Assembly: GCF_003254295.1 (NCBI RefSeq)
Contig: NZ_QKZO01000015.1
Location: 1 to 64,000, forward strand
From: Rhodobacter capsulatus
GTDB taxonomy: Bacteria; Pseudomonadota; Alphaproteobacteria; Rhodobacterales; Rhodobacteraceae
Length of the DNA stretch: 64,000 bases
Direction: 5' to 3'
The translations under genes were made by a program, and so were the position numbers. Shown piece by piece: positions 34,075 to 42,139 of this stretch; within the stretch, counting starts at the first letter, position 1; each line of letters starts with the position of its first letter. Under the pieces are notes generated by a model, which saw only the letters and a program-made list of their open reading frames with translations, was not told the DNA's origin and made no database searches.

Positions 34075-34106
34075 GCCCGGCCCCGAGGATCGTCCCGGGG
34101 CCGGGC
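34075..34106. terminator. Strong hairpin between convergent NRPS and receptor genes
   Basis: Perfect 10-bp stem GCCCGGCCCC (34075-34084) / GGGGCCGGGC (34097-34106), 12-base loop, lying between the NRPS stop (34054) and the TonB-receptor stop (34113). No T run, but position and symmetry suggest a shared terminator. Confidence 0.7.
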
Positions 34107-34112
34107 TGTCGT

Positions 34113-36194
34113 TCAGAAGGTCATCTTCAGGCCGACGCCGACCGAGCGCGGATCGACCACCGTGCCCTGCAACGTGCCTTGCAGCGACCGCAGGTTGGTC
34201 ACCGAACGATCGTCGAAGATGTTGTTCACATAGGCGAAGAGCGACAGATCCTCGCGCGGGGTCCAGGTCACCCGGGCATCGGCCACGGTATGCGCGTCGA
34301 TCAGCAGCGCCGTCGCATTGGTGTCGTCCGAGAAATAGGCGTCGGTATAGCGCACCGTGCCCGCCAGCGTCACATCGGGACGGATCGCCCAATCCGCGCC
34401 GAGGCTGAGCGTGCGGCTGGGCGCGCGGCCGAACTCATGCCCCTCGTAATCGGCCAGTGCATTTTCGAAGCTGACGATTTCGGTGTGCAAGAGGCCAAGA
34501 TTGCCGCGCAGGGTCAGATCGTCGCGCGCCGCGAAGCTGAAGCCCAGCTCCAGCCCGTAGGATTCCGCCTTGTCGGCATTGACGGTCACCGCATCGGTAT
34601 AGCCGCCCTCGATCACCGAGGTCACATAGCGCTGCGCATCCTTCATCCGGCTGTAAAACAGGTTCCCGGTCAGGTCGAGCCGCTCGTCAAACAGTTTCGT
34701 GCGGCCGAAAAGCTCGTAGTTCCAGACCGTTTCCGGCTCGAAGGTCACATAGTCCTTCGACACGAAGCCAAGCGTCACACCGCCGGGGTTGTAGCCCTTG
34801 CTGACCATCGCGCCGATGCTGGTGGTGTCGTTCAGGTCATGGGTGAGCGCGAGCTTCGGCAGCCAGGCATCGAAGGTCCGGTCATAATCCAGCACGTCGG
34901 GCGTGAAGCTGGAGGTGCCGCGCCGCTCCACCCTGTCGCGCTGATAGCGCAGCCCGCCGGTCACCATCCAGTCGGGGGCGAAGCGATAGTTCAGCTCGGT
35001 GAAAACCCCGGTGCTGCGCTTTTCGTCCTCATAGACGCTCGAGCCGCGCAGGTTCAGCGTCTCGTCGGTCTTCGTCGAGGACAGGAAAAGCCCCGCCAGA
35101 CCGCTGAATTGCGACATCTCGTCGCCGAAGGTCAACCGGGTCTCGTTCGAGACGATGTCCTGATCGTTTTCGGCGCTGCCCGAGGTCACCGGCTCGGTGA
35201 TCCGCGAGGTCTGCACGTCGGCGACGCGCAAGCTGTTGACGATCTTCACGCCATTGCCGAAATCCTTGCTCAGATCCAGCACGGTGGCATTGCTGCGCAC
35301 GTCCCAGCTCGGGTTGCCGGTGACGGTGCTTGCCAGATCCTCATAGGGCGCCATCGCCGCTTCCCAGGTCGGACGGCTGGTGTCGATATGGGCGAAGCTC
35401 AGTTTCGCCTCGAACCCGGAAAGCCCCGCAGGCTGCCACAAAAGCTTGAAGCGCAGGGTCCTGGCGTCGAAATCCTGCTCGGTGCCCCCCGGCGCAAAGG
35501 CGGGGTTGGTGTAGGAAATATAGGTGTCGCGGGCAGAGTAATCGACCGAAAGCCGTGCCGCCAGATCGGTCGCGACCGGCCCCGAGACCACTGCCGAGAC
35601 GCGGCGGCGGTTGTCGCTGCCATATTGCAGCTGCACCGCGCCTTCGCGGGTGAAGCTCGGGTCTTTCGTGGTGACGATCATCGCCCCGGCGATGCTGTTG
35701 GCGCCCTGGGTCACCGTTTGCGGGCCGCGGAACACCTCGATGCCGTCGACATCCCAGATCGCCGCCGAACTCCAGACCAGCTCGTTATAGGTCAGGTAAT
35801 GGCCGTCGACGCTGACCGCCATGCGCGGCACGGTGCCGCCGAAAAACGCGGTGGCGCCCGAGTTCGGCCCCTCGCTGTCCTGACCGCGGATCGTCGGCGC
35901 CCCGCCCTGACCGCCCGCGGCGGGAGTGGTCACGTTCGCCATCCCCTCCGCGGCCTTGGCAAGGCTGTCCTTGCCGGCCTCGTTTTCCTTTGCCACGGCG
36001 GCGGCGTCGAGCGCGCTCACCGACGACGCGGTACGTTGCAGGCTGCGGGCCAGTTTTTCGCCGGTGATGACGATCGTACCCAGCGAAAAGCTTTCCTCGG
36101 CGGCCTCCTCGGCAAACCCGGTTTGCGGGCTGAGAACACACAGGGCCGCAATGCTCGCGCCGCGCAAAAGGCGCGCTCCTTTCAGTCGTTTCAT
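34113..36194 (-). CDS. TonB-dependent outer-membrane ferric-siderophore receptor
   Basis: 693 residues from ATG 36194-36192, with AAGGAAAG upstream. Signal peptide (RLLRGASIAALCVLSPQTGFA), plug domain with a TonB-box-like LGTIVITGEK near the mature N-terminus, DGIEVFRGPQTVTQGANSIA, then a 22-strand barrel ending in Phe (VGVGLKMTF). VYNNIFDD-type motif present (YVNNIFDDRS). It would import the ferric catecholate made by the adjoining NRPS genes. Divergent from the binding-protein gene at 36515. Confidence 0.94.
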   Translation of the reverse strand: MKRLKGARLLRGASIAALCVLSPQTGFAEEAAEESFSLGTIVITGEKLARSLQRTASSVSALDAAAVAKENEAGKDSLAKAAEGMANVTTPAAGGQGGAPTIRGQDSEGPNSGATAFFGGTVPRMAVSVDGHYLTYNELVWSSAAIWDVDGIEVFRGPQTVTQGANSIAGAMIVTTKDPSFTREGAVQLQYGSDNRRRVSAVVSGPVATDLAARLSVDYSARDTYISYTNPAFAPGGTEQDFDARTLRFKLLWQPAGLSGFEAKLSFAHIDTSRPTWEAAMAPYEDLASTVTGNPSWDVRSNATVLDLSKDFGNGVKIVNSLRVADVQTSRITEPVTSGSAENDQDIVSNETRLTFGDEMSQFSGLAGLFLSSTKTDETLNLRGSSVYEDEKRSTGVFTELNYRFAPDWMVTGGLRYQRDRVERRGTSSFTPDVLDYDRTFDAWLPKLALTHDLNDTTSIGAMVSKGYNPGGVTLGFVSKDYVTFEPETVWNYELFGRTKLFDERLDLTGNLFYSRMKDAQRYVTSVIEGGYTDAVTVNADKAESYGLELGFSFAARDDLTLRGNLGLLHTEIVSFENALADYEGHEFGRAPSRTLSLGADWAIRPDVTLAGTVRYTDAYFSDDTNATALLIDAHTVADARVTWTPREDLSLFAYVNNIFDDRSVTNLRSLQGTLQGTVVDPRSVGVGLKMTF

Positions 36195-36513
36195 GCTGCT
36201 TTCCTTGAAATGGCGACGGCTGGCGTGAAACGGCTGGCATCGGTATGGGACGGCCCGGCCGCAAGGCTGGGGCCGGGCCGTCACGTTTACGCGATCCGGC
36301 GGCGGCGGAAAGCGATTCCTGACAAAAAGACTAGGCTTGTTGCAATTTGGTCGCGGCGGGCATGTCTGACACCGCCGATCCCGCCCCGGCTGCACCGCAA
36401 GGCCAGGCAAAGCTTGACGGGCCTGATTATCTTAGTATTTTGCTCGGCAATTAAGGCCGGGGCAAGCAATGCCGGACGCGGGCTTCGGCGCCCTGCCCCG
36501 GGCGCGGAGGAAG
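36195..36513. other. Divergent control region between receptor and importer genes
   Basis: 319 bp without a supported gene. It holds the plus-strand promoter at 36414-36441 and another AT-rich patch at about 36325-36350 that may serve the receptor gene. Confidence 0.45.
36414..36441 (+). promoter_or_regulatory. Promoter of the ferric-siderophore importer operon
   Basis: TTGACG (36414-36419), 16 bases, TATTTT (36436-36441), 73 bases before the binding-protein gene. The sequence shares TTGACGGGC and AGTATTT at identical spacing with the NRPS promoter at 26007-26034, which points to common control by iron. Confidence 0.55.
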
Positions 36514-36514
36514 C

Positions 36515-37459
36515 ATGAATCGTCGCCATTTTCTGATCGCCAGTCTTTGCGCCAGCGCCTTGCCCGGCCGGGCCGCGCACGCCCGCACCGCCGAGGGCTG
36601 GCCGCGGCGGCTTGAGAATGCCGATGGCTCCGCGACGGAGCTGCCTGCCCCGCCCGCGCGCGTGCTTTCAAGCTCGGTCACGCTCTCGGGCAGCCTGCTG
36701 GCGATCGGGGCACCGCTGATCGGCTCCGCCACCACCGCGCATGGCGGGTTTTTCGCGCAATGGCAGGCGGTTGCCGAAACCCGCGGGGTCGAAAAGCTCT
36801 GGCCTGCCGGGTCGGTCGATCTGGAGGCGGTCTGGGCGCTTGCCCCGGATCTGATCGTGGTTTCCGCCGGGGGCGCGGATTCCGCGCTGGCGCATCGGCA
36901 GGCTTTGGCCGAGGTGGCGCCGGTTCTGGTGCTCGATTACGGCGCGCTGGACTGGCAGGAGCTGTCGCGCCAGCTCGGCCGCGCCACCGGCCGCGACGCC
37001 GAGGCCGGGGCGCTTCTGGCGGGCTTCACGCAAGAGCTGGAGGCGACGCGGGAGCGGCTGATCCTGCCCGCGGGCCGCGCCAATATCATCAGCTACAACG
37101 GCGCAGGCGCCCCCAATCCGATCGCCACCGCGACGGGGGTGCATGGCCAGCTGCTGGCACGGCTGGGCTTCACCCTCGAAGATCCGCCGCAGAGCTGGCA
37201 GGAGACCGGCGCGACGGCCTCGGCCGATTTCGTCCGCGCCAGCTATGAACATCTGACCGCGCTGCAGGCCGAGACGACCTTCCTGCTTTCGGGCACCGGG
37301 GCCGATGCCGCCCGGTTTCTGGCCGATCCGATCCTCGCCAACCTGCCCTCGGTCCGCAGCGGGCAGGTCTACGGGCTGGGGCCGAATTCGTTCCGGATCG
37401 ATTATTACAGCGCGCAAGAGATCGTGGCGGGCATCGCGCAGCAATTCGGCGGGGCGTGA
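36515..37459 (+). CDS. Ferric-siderophore ABC importer, periplasmic binding protein (FepB-like)
   Basis: 314 residues, starting with MNRRHFLIASLCASALPGRA, a twin-arginine-like or Sec signal, with GGAGGAAGC upstream. The binding-protein fold shows PARVLSSSVTLSGSLLAIGA, VDLEAVWALAPDLIVVSAGG, EVAPVLVLDYGALDWQEL, YGLGPNSFRIDYYSAQEIV. Closest in layout to FepB/CeuE-type proteins for catecholates. First gene of a four-gene operon in which every junction overlaps or nearly touches. Confidence 0.9.
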   Translation: MNRRHFLIASLCASALPGRAAHARTAEGWPRRLENADGSATELPAPPARVLSSSVTLSGSLLAIGAPLIGSATTAHGGFFAQWQAVAETRGVEKLWPAGSVDLEAVWALAPDLIVVSAGGADSALAHRQALAEVAPVLVLDYGALDWQELSRQLGRATGRDAEAGALLAGFTQELEATRERLILPAGRANIISYNGAGAPNPIATATGVHGQLLARLGFTLEDPPQSWQETGATASADFVRASYEHLTALQAETTFLLSGTGADAARFLADPILANLPSVRSGQVYGLGPNSFRIDYYSAQEIVAGIAQQFGGA

Positions 37460-37461
37460 TC

Positions 37462-38469
37462 ATGCAAGCCCCCCGCGCGCGTCCGCGCCTGCTGCTTTGG
37501 GCGGCGCTGCTTTTCCTGCTCTGCACCACGTTGGCCAGCCCCTTCATCGGCCCGCGCGAGATCGGGCTGCGGGTGACGCTTGCGGCGCTGAGCGCCTTTG
37601 ATCCGGGCGACGGCGCGCATCTGCTGGTGCGCGAGCAGCGCCTGCCGCGGGCTTTCTTGGCGCTGGTCGTGGGGGCGGCGCTTGGCGCGGCGGGGGCGTT
37701 GATGCAGACCTTGACGCGCAATCCGCTGGCCGATCCGGGGCTTTTGGGGATTTCGGCCGGGGCGACGCTGGCGATCGTCTGTCAGATCGCGATCTTTGGC
37801 CATGTCGAGGTGACGGCAGCGCTTTGGGCGGGCATTTTCGGGGCGGCGCTGGGGGGCGCGGCGGTTTTCGGGCTCGGCGGGCTTGCGCGCGGGCATGATC
37901 CGGTGCGGCTGGTGCTGGCCGGGGCGGCGCTCTCGATCGTGCTTCTGACCCTGACGCGGGTGATCACCGTCAATGCCGAGGCGGCGATCTTCGATCAGTT
38001 CCGCCATTGGGCGGTGGGGTCGCTGCAGGGGCGCGGCTGGGCGGTGCTGGGGCCCACGGCGGCGATCGGGGCGGCGGGGGTTTGCGCGGCGCTGGCGCTG
38101 GCGCGGCCGCTCGATGCGCTGGCGCTGGGGCAAGAGTTCGGCCAGAGCCTTGGCGCCGATCCGCGGCGGATCTGGTTTGCCGCCGCGGCGGTGATCGTGG
38201 TGCTGGCGGGCGCGGCCACCGCGGCGGCGGGGCCGATCAGCTTTGTCGGTCTGGCGGCGCCGCATCTGGCGCGGCCCATCGCCGGACCGGCGCATCGGCC
38301 GCTGCTGCTGGCCTCGATGCTGACCGGCGCGGCGCTGGTGGCTTTCGCCGATCTGGCCGGACGGGTGATCGGCGCGCCGGGGCAGATCGACCTTGGCATC
38401 ATGGCGGGGCTGATCGGCGGCGGGATCTTCATCGCGCTGGCGCGGCGGCTGCGGATGGGCGGGCTGTGA
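37462..38469 (+). CDS. FecCD-family permease 1 of the ferric-siderophore importer (FepD-like)
   Basis: 335 residues from ATG 37462; GTG 37456 overlapping the previous stop is the alternative. Nine to ten helices and the FecCD hallmarks: REQRLPRAFLALVVGAALGA, GALMQTLTRNPLADPGLLGI, and GPISFVGLAAPHLARPI (coupling helix contact with the ATPase). Forms the inner-membrane channel with the next gene product. Confidence 0.93.
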   Translation: MQAPRARPRLLLWAALLFLLCTTLASPFIGPREIGLRVTLAALSAFDPGDGAHLLVREQRLPRAFLALVVGAALGAAGALMQTLTRNPLADPGLLGISAGATLAIVCQIAIFGHVEVTAALWAGIFGAALGGAAVFGLGGLARGHDPVRLVLAGAALSIVLLTLTRVITVNAEAAIFDQFRHWAVGSLQGRGWAVLGPTAAIGAAGVCAALALARPLDALALGQEFGQSLGADPRRIWFAAAAVIVVLAGAATAAAGPISFVGLAAPHLARPIAGPAHRPLLLASMLTGAALVAFADLAGRVIGAPGQIDLGIMAGLIGGGIFIALARRLRMGGL

Positions 38470-39515
38470 GCGGCCCGGCCCGGATCACGCTGCGGCATCG
38501 GCGCTGGTCGCTGCGGCTCCATCGGCGCGGGCTGGGGCTGAACCTGATGCTGGCGGGGCTGCTTGTGGCAGGCGCCATCGCCGCGCTGTTGCAGGGGCGG
38601 ATTCCGGTCAGCCCGGCCGATCTGTGGCAGCTGCTGACCGGCGCCGCGCCCGGGCGCGCGGTTGCCCATGCGGTCTTCGACATCCGGCTGCCAAGGCTGC
38701 TGGTCACGCTGGGCGCGGGGGCGGCGCTTGGCGCCTCGGGCGCGGTGTTTCAAAGCATCGCGCGCAACCCGCTGGGCTCGCCCGATGTGATCGGCTTCAC
38801 CGCCGGCGCGGCCTCGGGGGCGTTGTTGCAGATCATCGCCTTTGGCGGCACGGGGGCCGATGTCGTGCCCGCGGCGATGGCCGGGGCGCTTTTGACCGGG
38901 GCCGGGGTCTATCTTCTGGCGCGCAAGAACGGCCGCGTCGGTGCCCATCGGCTGGTGCTGACCGGGATCGGCGTCGGCGCGATGCTGAGCGCGCTGAACG
39001 CGCTGTTGCTGGTCAAGGGCGATCTGGACGCCGCGATCTCGGCCAATCTGTGGCTGGCGGGCTCGGTCGAGGGGCGCAACTGGGGCCATGTCTGGCCGCT
39101 TTGGGCGGGGCTTGCGCTGCTGCTGCCCGCGATGCTTTTCGGCATGCGGCCGCTTGCCCTGATGGCGATGGGCGACGATCTGGCCGGGCCGCTTGGCGTC
39201 GCGGTCGAGCGGGTGCGGGGCGCGATGCTTCTGGCCGCGCTGCTGCTGGTCGCGCTGGCCACCAGTGCGGCAGGCCCGATCGCCTTTGTCGCGCTGGCCG
39301 CGCCGCAGCTGGCGCAACGGCTTGGCCGAACGGTCGAACAACCGCTTTTCGGCGCGGCGCTGATGGGGGCGCTGCTGCTGACCGGGGCCGATCTGCTGAC
39401 CCGGGTCCTGCCCGTCGGGGCAACGCTGCCGGTCGGTCAGGTCACCGGCGTGCTGGGCGGTCTGTATCTGATCTGGCTTTTGACACGGCAGGGACTCGCG
39501 GGGCAGAGGGGATGA
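38466..39515 (+). CDS. FecCD-family permease 2 of the ferric-siderophore importer (FepG-like)
   Basis: 349 residues from GTG 38466, which overlaps the stop of the first permease (GTGA). Hallmarks: DIRLPRLLVTLGAGAALGAS, GAVFQSIARNPLGSPDVIGF, LVLTGIGVGAMLSALNALLL, GPIAFVALAAPQLAQRL. Basic N-terminus of about 25 residues before the first helix. The ATG of the ATPase gene overlaps its own stop. Confidence 0.93.
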   Translation: MSGPARITLRHRRWSLRLHRRGLGLNLMLAGLLVAGAIAALLQGRIPVSPADLWQLLTGAAPGRAVAHAVFDIRLPRLLVTLGAGAALGASGAVFQSIARNPLGSPDVIGFTAGAASGALLQIIAFGGTGADVVPAAMAGALLTGAGVYLLARKNGRVGAHRLVLTGIGVGAMLSALNALLLVKGDLDAAISANLWLAGSVEGRNWGHVWPLWAGLALLLPAMLFGMRPLALMAMGDDLAGPLGVAVERVRGAMLLAALLLVALATSAAGPIAFVALAAPQLAQRLGRTVEQPLFGAALMGALLLTGADLLTRVLPVGATLPVGQVTGVLGGLYLIWLLTRQGLAGQRG

Positions 39516-40324
39516 GGGACGAAGGCAAAATCGCCGCGGCGACCGGGGCGCAAAGCCGGTTGCGCACGCAGGCGCTGCAGCTGGGCTATGCGGGGCGGAA
39601 GATCTGCGCCGATGTCACGCTTGCGCTGCCCGAGGGGCGGTTTTCCGTCATCCTCGGGCCGAATGGCTGCGGGAAATCGACGCTTCTGCGCGGGCTGTGC
39701 AATCTTTTGCCGCCGCAGGCCGGGCAGGTGCTGCTGGATGGTCAGGCCATCGCGCGGCTGCCCGCGCGGGCGCTGGCGCGGCAGATCGGGCTTTTGCCGC
39801 AAAGCGCGCAGGCGCCCTCGGGGATCAGTGTCGAGGATCTGGTGGCGCGCGGCCGCTATCCGCATCAGGGGCCGTTCCGGCAATGGAGCGCGGAAGATGC
39901 CCGCATCGTCGCCGAGGCGATGGCGGCGACCGGGGTGGCCGATCTGGCGCAGGCCGAGGTCGATGCGCTGTCGGGCGGGCAGCGGCAGCGGGTCTGGATC
40001 GCGCTGGTGCTGGCGCAGCAGACGCCGATCCTGCTTCTGGACGAGCCGACGACCTTTCTGGACATCGCGCATCAGCTCGAGCTGCTGACGCTGCTGCAAC
40101 GGCTCAACCGCACGCAGGGGCGCACCATCGTCGCCGTGCTGCATGATCTCAACCAGGCCTGCCGCTATGCGGATCATCTGGTGGTGATGGCGGCGGGCCG
40201 GGTGGTGGCCGAGGGCCCGCCCGCCCGGCTGATGACCCCCGATCTGCTGCGGCAGGTCTTCGGGCTGGAGGCGGTGATCCTGGATGATCCGATCAGCCAC
40301 ACGCCACTGATCGTGGCGCGCTGA
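39512..40324 (+). CDS. Ferric-siderophore ABC importer ATPase (FepC-like)
   Basis: 270 residues from ATG 39512, with GAGGGG upstream. Walker A GPNGCGKST, Q-loop LLPQSAQAPSGISVEDLV, the FecE/FepC signature ARGRYPHQ, ABC signature LSGGQRQRVWIALVLAQ, Walker B ILLLDEPTTFLD, H-loop VAVLHDLNQACRYADHLV. It powers uptake through the FepDG-like permeases. Convergent with the ABC exporter/importer pair that follows. Confidence 0.95.
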   Translation: MRDEGKIAAATGAQSRLRTQALQLGYAGRKICADVTLALPEGRFSVILGPNGCGKSTLLRGLCNLLPPQAGQVLLDGQAIARLPARALARQIGLLPQSAQAPSGISVEDLVARGRYPHQGPFRQWSAEDARIVAEAMAATGVADLAQAEVDALSGGQRQRVWIALVLAQQTPILLLDEPTTFLDIAHQLELLTLLQRLNRTQGRTIVAVLHDLNQACRYADHLVVMAAGRVVAEGPPARLMTPDLLRQVFGLEAVILDDPISHTPLIVAR

Positions 40325-40345
40325 GCCCGATCAACGCCCCCCAAA

Positions 40346-42139
40346 TCAACGTCCCGCCGACCAGCGTTTCACCGCCCCCTGCGCCGCCCACATCCGCGCA
40401 TAGCGCCCGCCCGCGGCCAAGAGATCGGCATGCCGCCCCGCCTGCGCCAGCCGCCCGTCCTCGATCACCAGGATCTGATCCGCCCCGACGATCGTCGACA
40501 GCCGATGCGCGATCACGATCACCGTCTTGCGCGCCACCAGCGCATCAAGCGCGCGCTGCACCGCCAGCTCGCTTTCGGTGTCCAGCGCCGCCGTCGGTTC
40601 ATCCAGCACGACGATCGGCGCATTCTTGAGCAGCGCCCGCGCAATCGAGATGCGCTGCCGCTCGCCGCCCGAAAGCCTGCCGCCGATCTCGCCCAACGGC
40701 GTCTGCCAGCCCTGCGGCAGCCGCTCGATGAATTCAAGGCACTGCGCCGCCTGCGCCGCCGCCCGCACCTCGGCCTCGGTCGCTTCGGGGCGGCCCATGC
40801 GGATATTCGCCAGCACCGTGTCGTTGAACAGATAAACGTCCTGAAACACCACCGAAATCAGATCGTTGAGACGCTCCGCCGGGATCTGCCGCAGATCCAC
40901 CCCGCCGATCTGCACCGCGCCCTCCTGCGGATCGAAATGGCGCAGCAAAAGCCGCGTCAGCGTGGTCTTGCCGCAGCCCGAGGGCCCGACCAGCGCGGTC
41001 AGCGAATGTTCGGGCAACAGGGCGCTGAAGGCGCGGATCGTCGGCGCCTCGGCCCGGGCATGGGTGAAGCTGACCGCCTCGAAGCGGATGTCATGGCGGT
41101 CGGGCATCGCGGCGGGGGCCCGCTGCGGCAGGGGCGCCATCGCCAGAAGCGCGCCGATCCGTTCCAGCGCGGCCTCCATAACCTCCAGCATCGCGGTGTA
41201 AAGGATGAAGGTCGAAAGCGGCTCGGAGAGCCGCACCACGATCACGAAGACCGCGCCAAGCGCCGCCGGATCAAGGCTGCCGCGCGTCACCAGAAAAACC
41301 CCGATCATCAGGACGGCGAGCAGCCCCAGCTCGACCACGCTGGCCACCAGGATATTGGGCTTCGCCCCCTTGCGATGGCCAAAGACTTGAATCGCCTCAA
41401 GTTTCTGGAAGGTCTGCGACAGCCGGGCGGCCTTTTCCCCGGCCCGCCCCGCCGCGCGCAGGATCGCCAAGCCTTGCGTGTATTCCAGCACATCGGCGCT
41501 TGCCTCCTGATGCGCCTGACCGAGGATGCGCTTGCCGCGTCCCAGCGCCGGACGCCGCCAGCGGTAAAGCGGCACGATCGCCGGAAACACCGCCAGCAGC
41601 AAAAGCCCGAGCCGCCAGTCAAACAGCATCAGCCCCAGCGCGGCGCAAAACGGCGTGACGACGGCGGCAAAGACCAGATTGAGCACGGTCAGCGCGTAAA
41701 GCAGGTTTTCATCGACATTGCCGAGCACGACCGCGTTCATCTCGCCCGCGCGTTTGTCCTGCAGTTGTTCCAGCGGGATCTCGCGCAGTTTCGCCCCTAG
41801 CCGTCGGCGCAGCCGCCAGGTCGCCCGCACCATCCGGCCGTCGAAATCGAAGCCCTGCGCGCGCCAGCGCAGCGCCGAGGCCGCGCCCATCAGCAAAAGC
41901 AGGACGGCAAACCACGAAAGCGCCCGGTCAAGCCCGCCCGGCGTCGCCGCGGCGGTGAAAAGGGGCGCGATCACCGCCAGCCCGAGCCCCTGCAGCGCCG
42001 CCGCCGCGATCAGCCCGAAAAGCGCGCGCCGCAGCCCCGGCGCATCTTCCGGCCCGACGCTTTCGGCCAGTTGCCGGAACATCGTCGCAAAGGAACTTGC
42101 CCCCGACCGCCCGGCCGGTTGTTTGCCGATGACCGCCAT
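40346..42139 (-). CDS. ABC transporter with fused membrane and ATPase domains, YbtQ/IrtB-like
   Basis: 597 residues from ATG 42139-42137, which overlaps the stop of the upstream partner (TGATG). The N-terminal six-helix domain (about 35-320) is a type IV exporter fold; the ATPase domain has GPSGCGKTT, SGGERQRISIARALL, VVLDEPTAALD and AHRLSTIVGADQILV. In iron loci such paired proteins (YbtP-YbtQ, IrtA-IrtB) import ferric siderophores in spite of their exporter fold; siderophore export is the alternative. Confidence 0.88.
   Translation of the reverse strand: MAVIGKQPAGRSGASSFATMFRQLAESVGPEDAPGLRRALFGLIAAAALQGLGLAVIAPLFTAAATPGGLDRALSWFAVLLLLMGAASALRWRAQGFDFDGRMVRATWRLRRRLGAKLREIPLEQLQDKRAGEMNAVVLGNVDENLLYALTVLNLVFAAVVTPFCAALGLMLFDWRLGLLLLAVFPAIVPLYRWRRPALGRGKRILGQAHQEASADVLEYTQGLAILRAAGRAGEKAARLSQTFQKLEAIQVFGHRKGAKPNILVASVVELGLLAVLMIGVFLVTRGSLDPAALGAVFVIVVRLSEPLSTFILYTAMLEVMEAALERIGALLAMAPLPQRAPAAMPDRHDIRFEAVSFTHARAEAPTIRAFSALLPEHSLTALVGPSGCGKTTLTRLLLRHFDPQEGAVQIGGVDLRQIPAERLNDLISVVFQDVYLFNDTVLANIRMGRPEATEAEVRAAAQAAQCLEFIERLPQGWQTPLGEIGGRLSGGERQRISIARALLKNAPIVVLDEPTAALDTESELAVQRALDALVARKTVIVIAHRLSTIVGADQILVIEDGRLAQAGRHADLLAAGGRYARMWAAQGAVKRWSAGR

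Noticed and set aside
33960-36518. 852-codon plus-strand frame opposite the TonB receptor
   Set aside because: Shadow of the receptor; the receptor has signal peptide, plug, barrel and terminal Phe.
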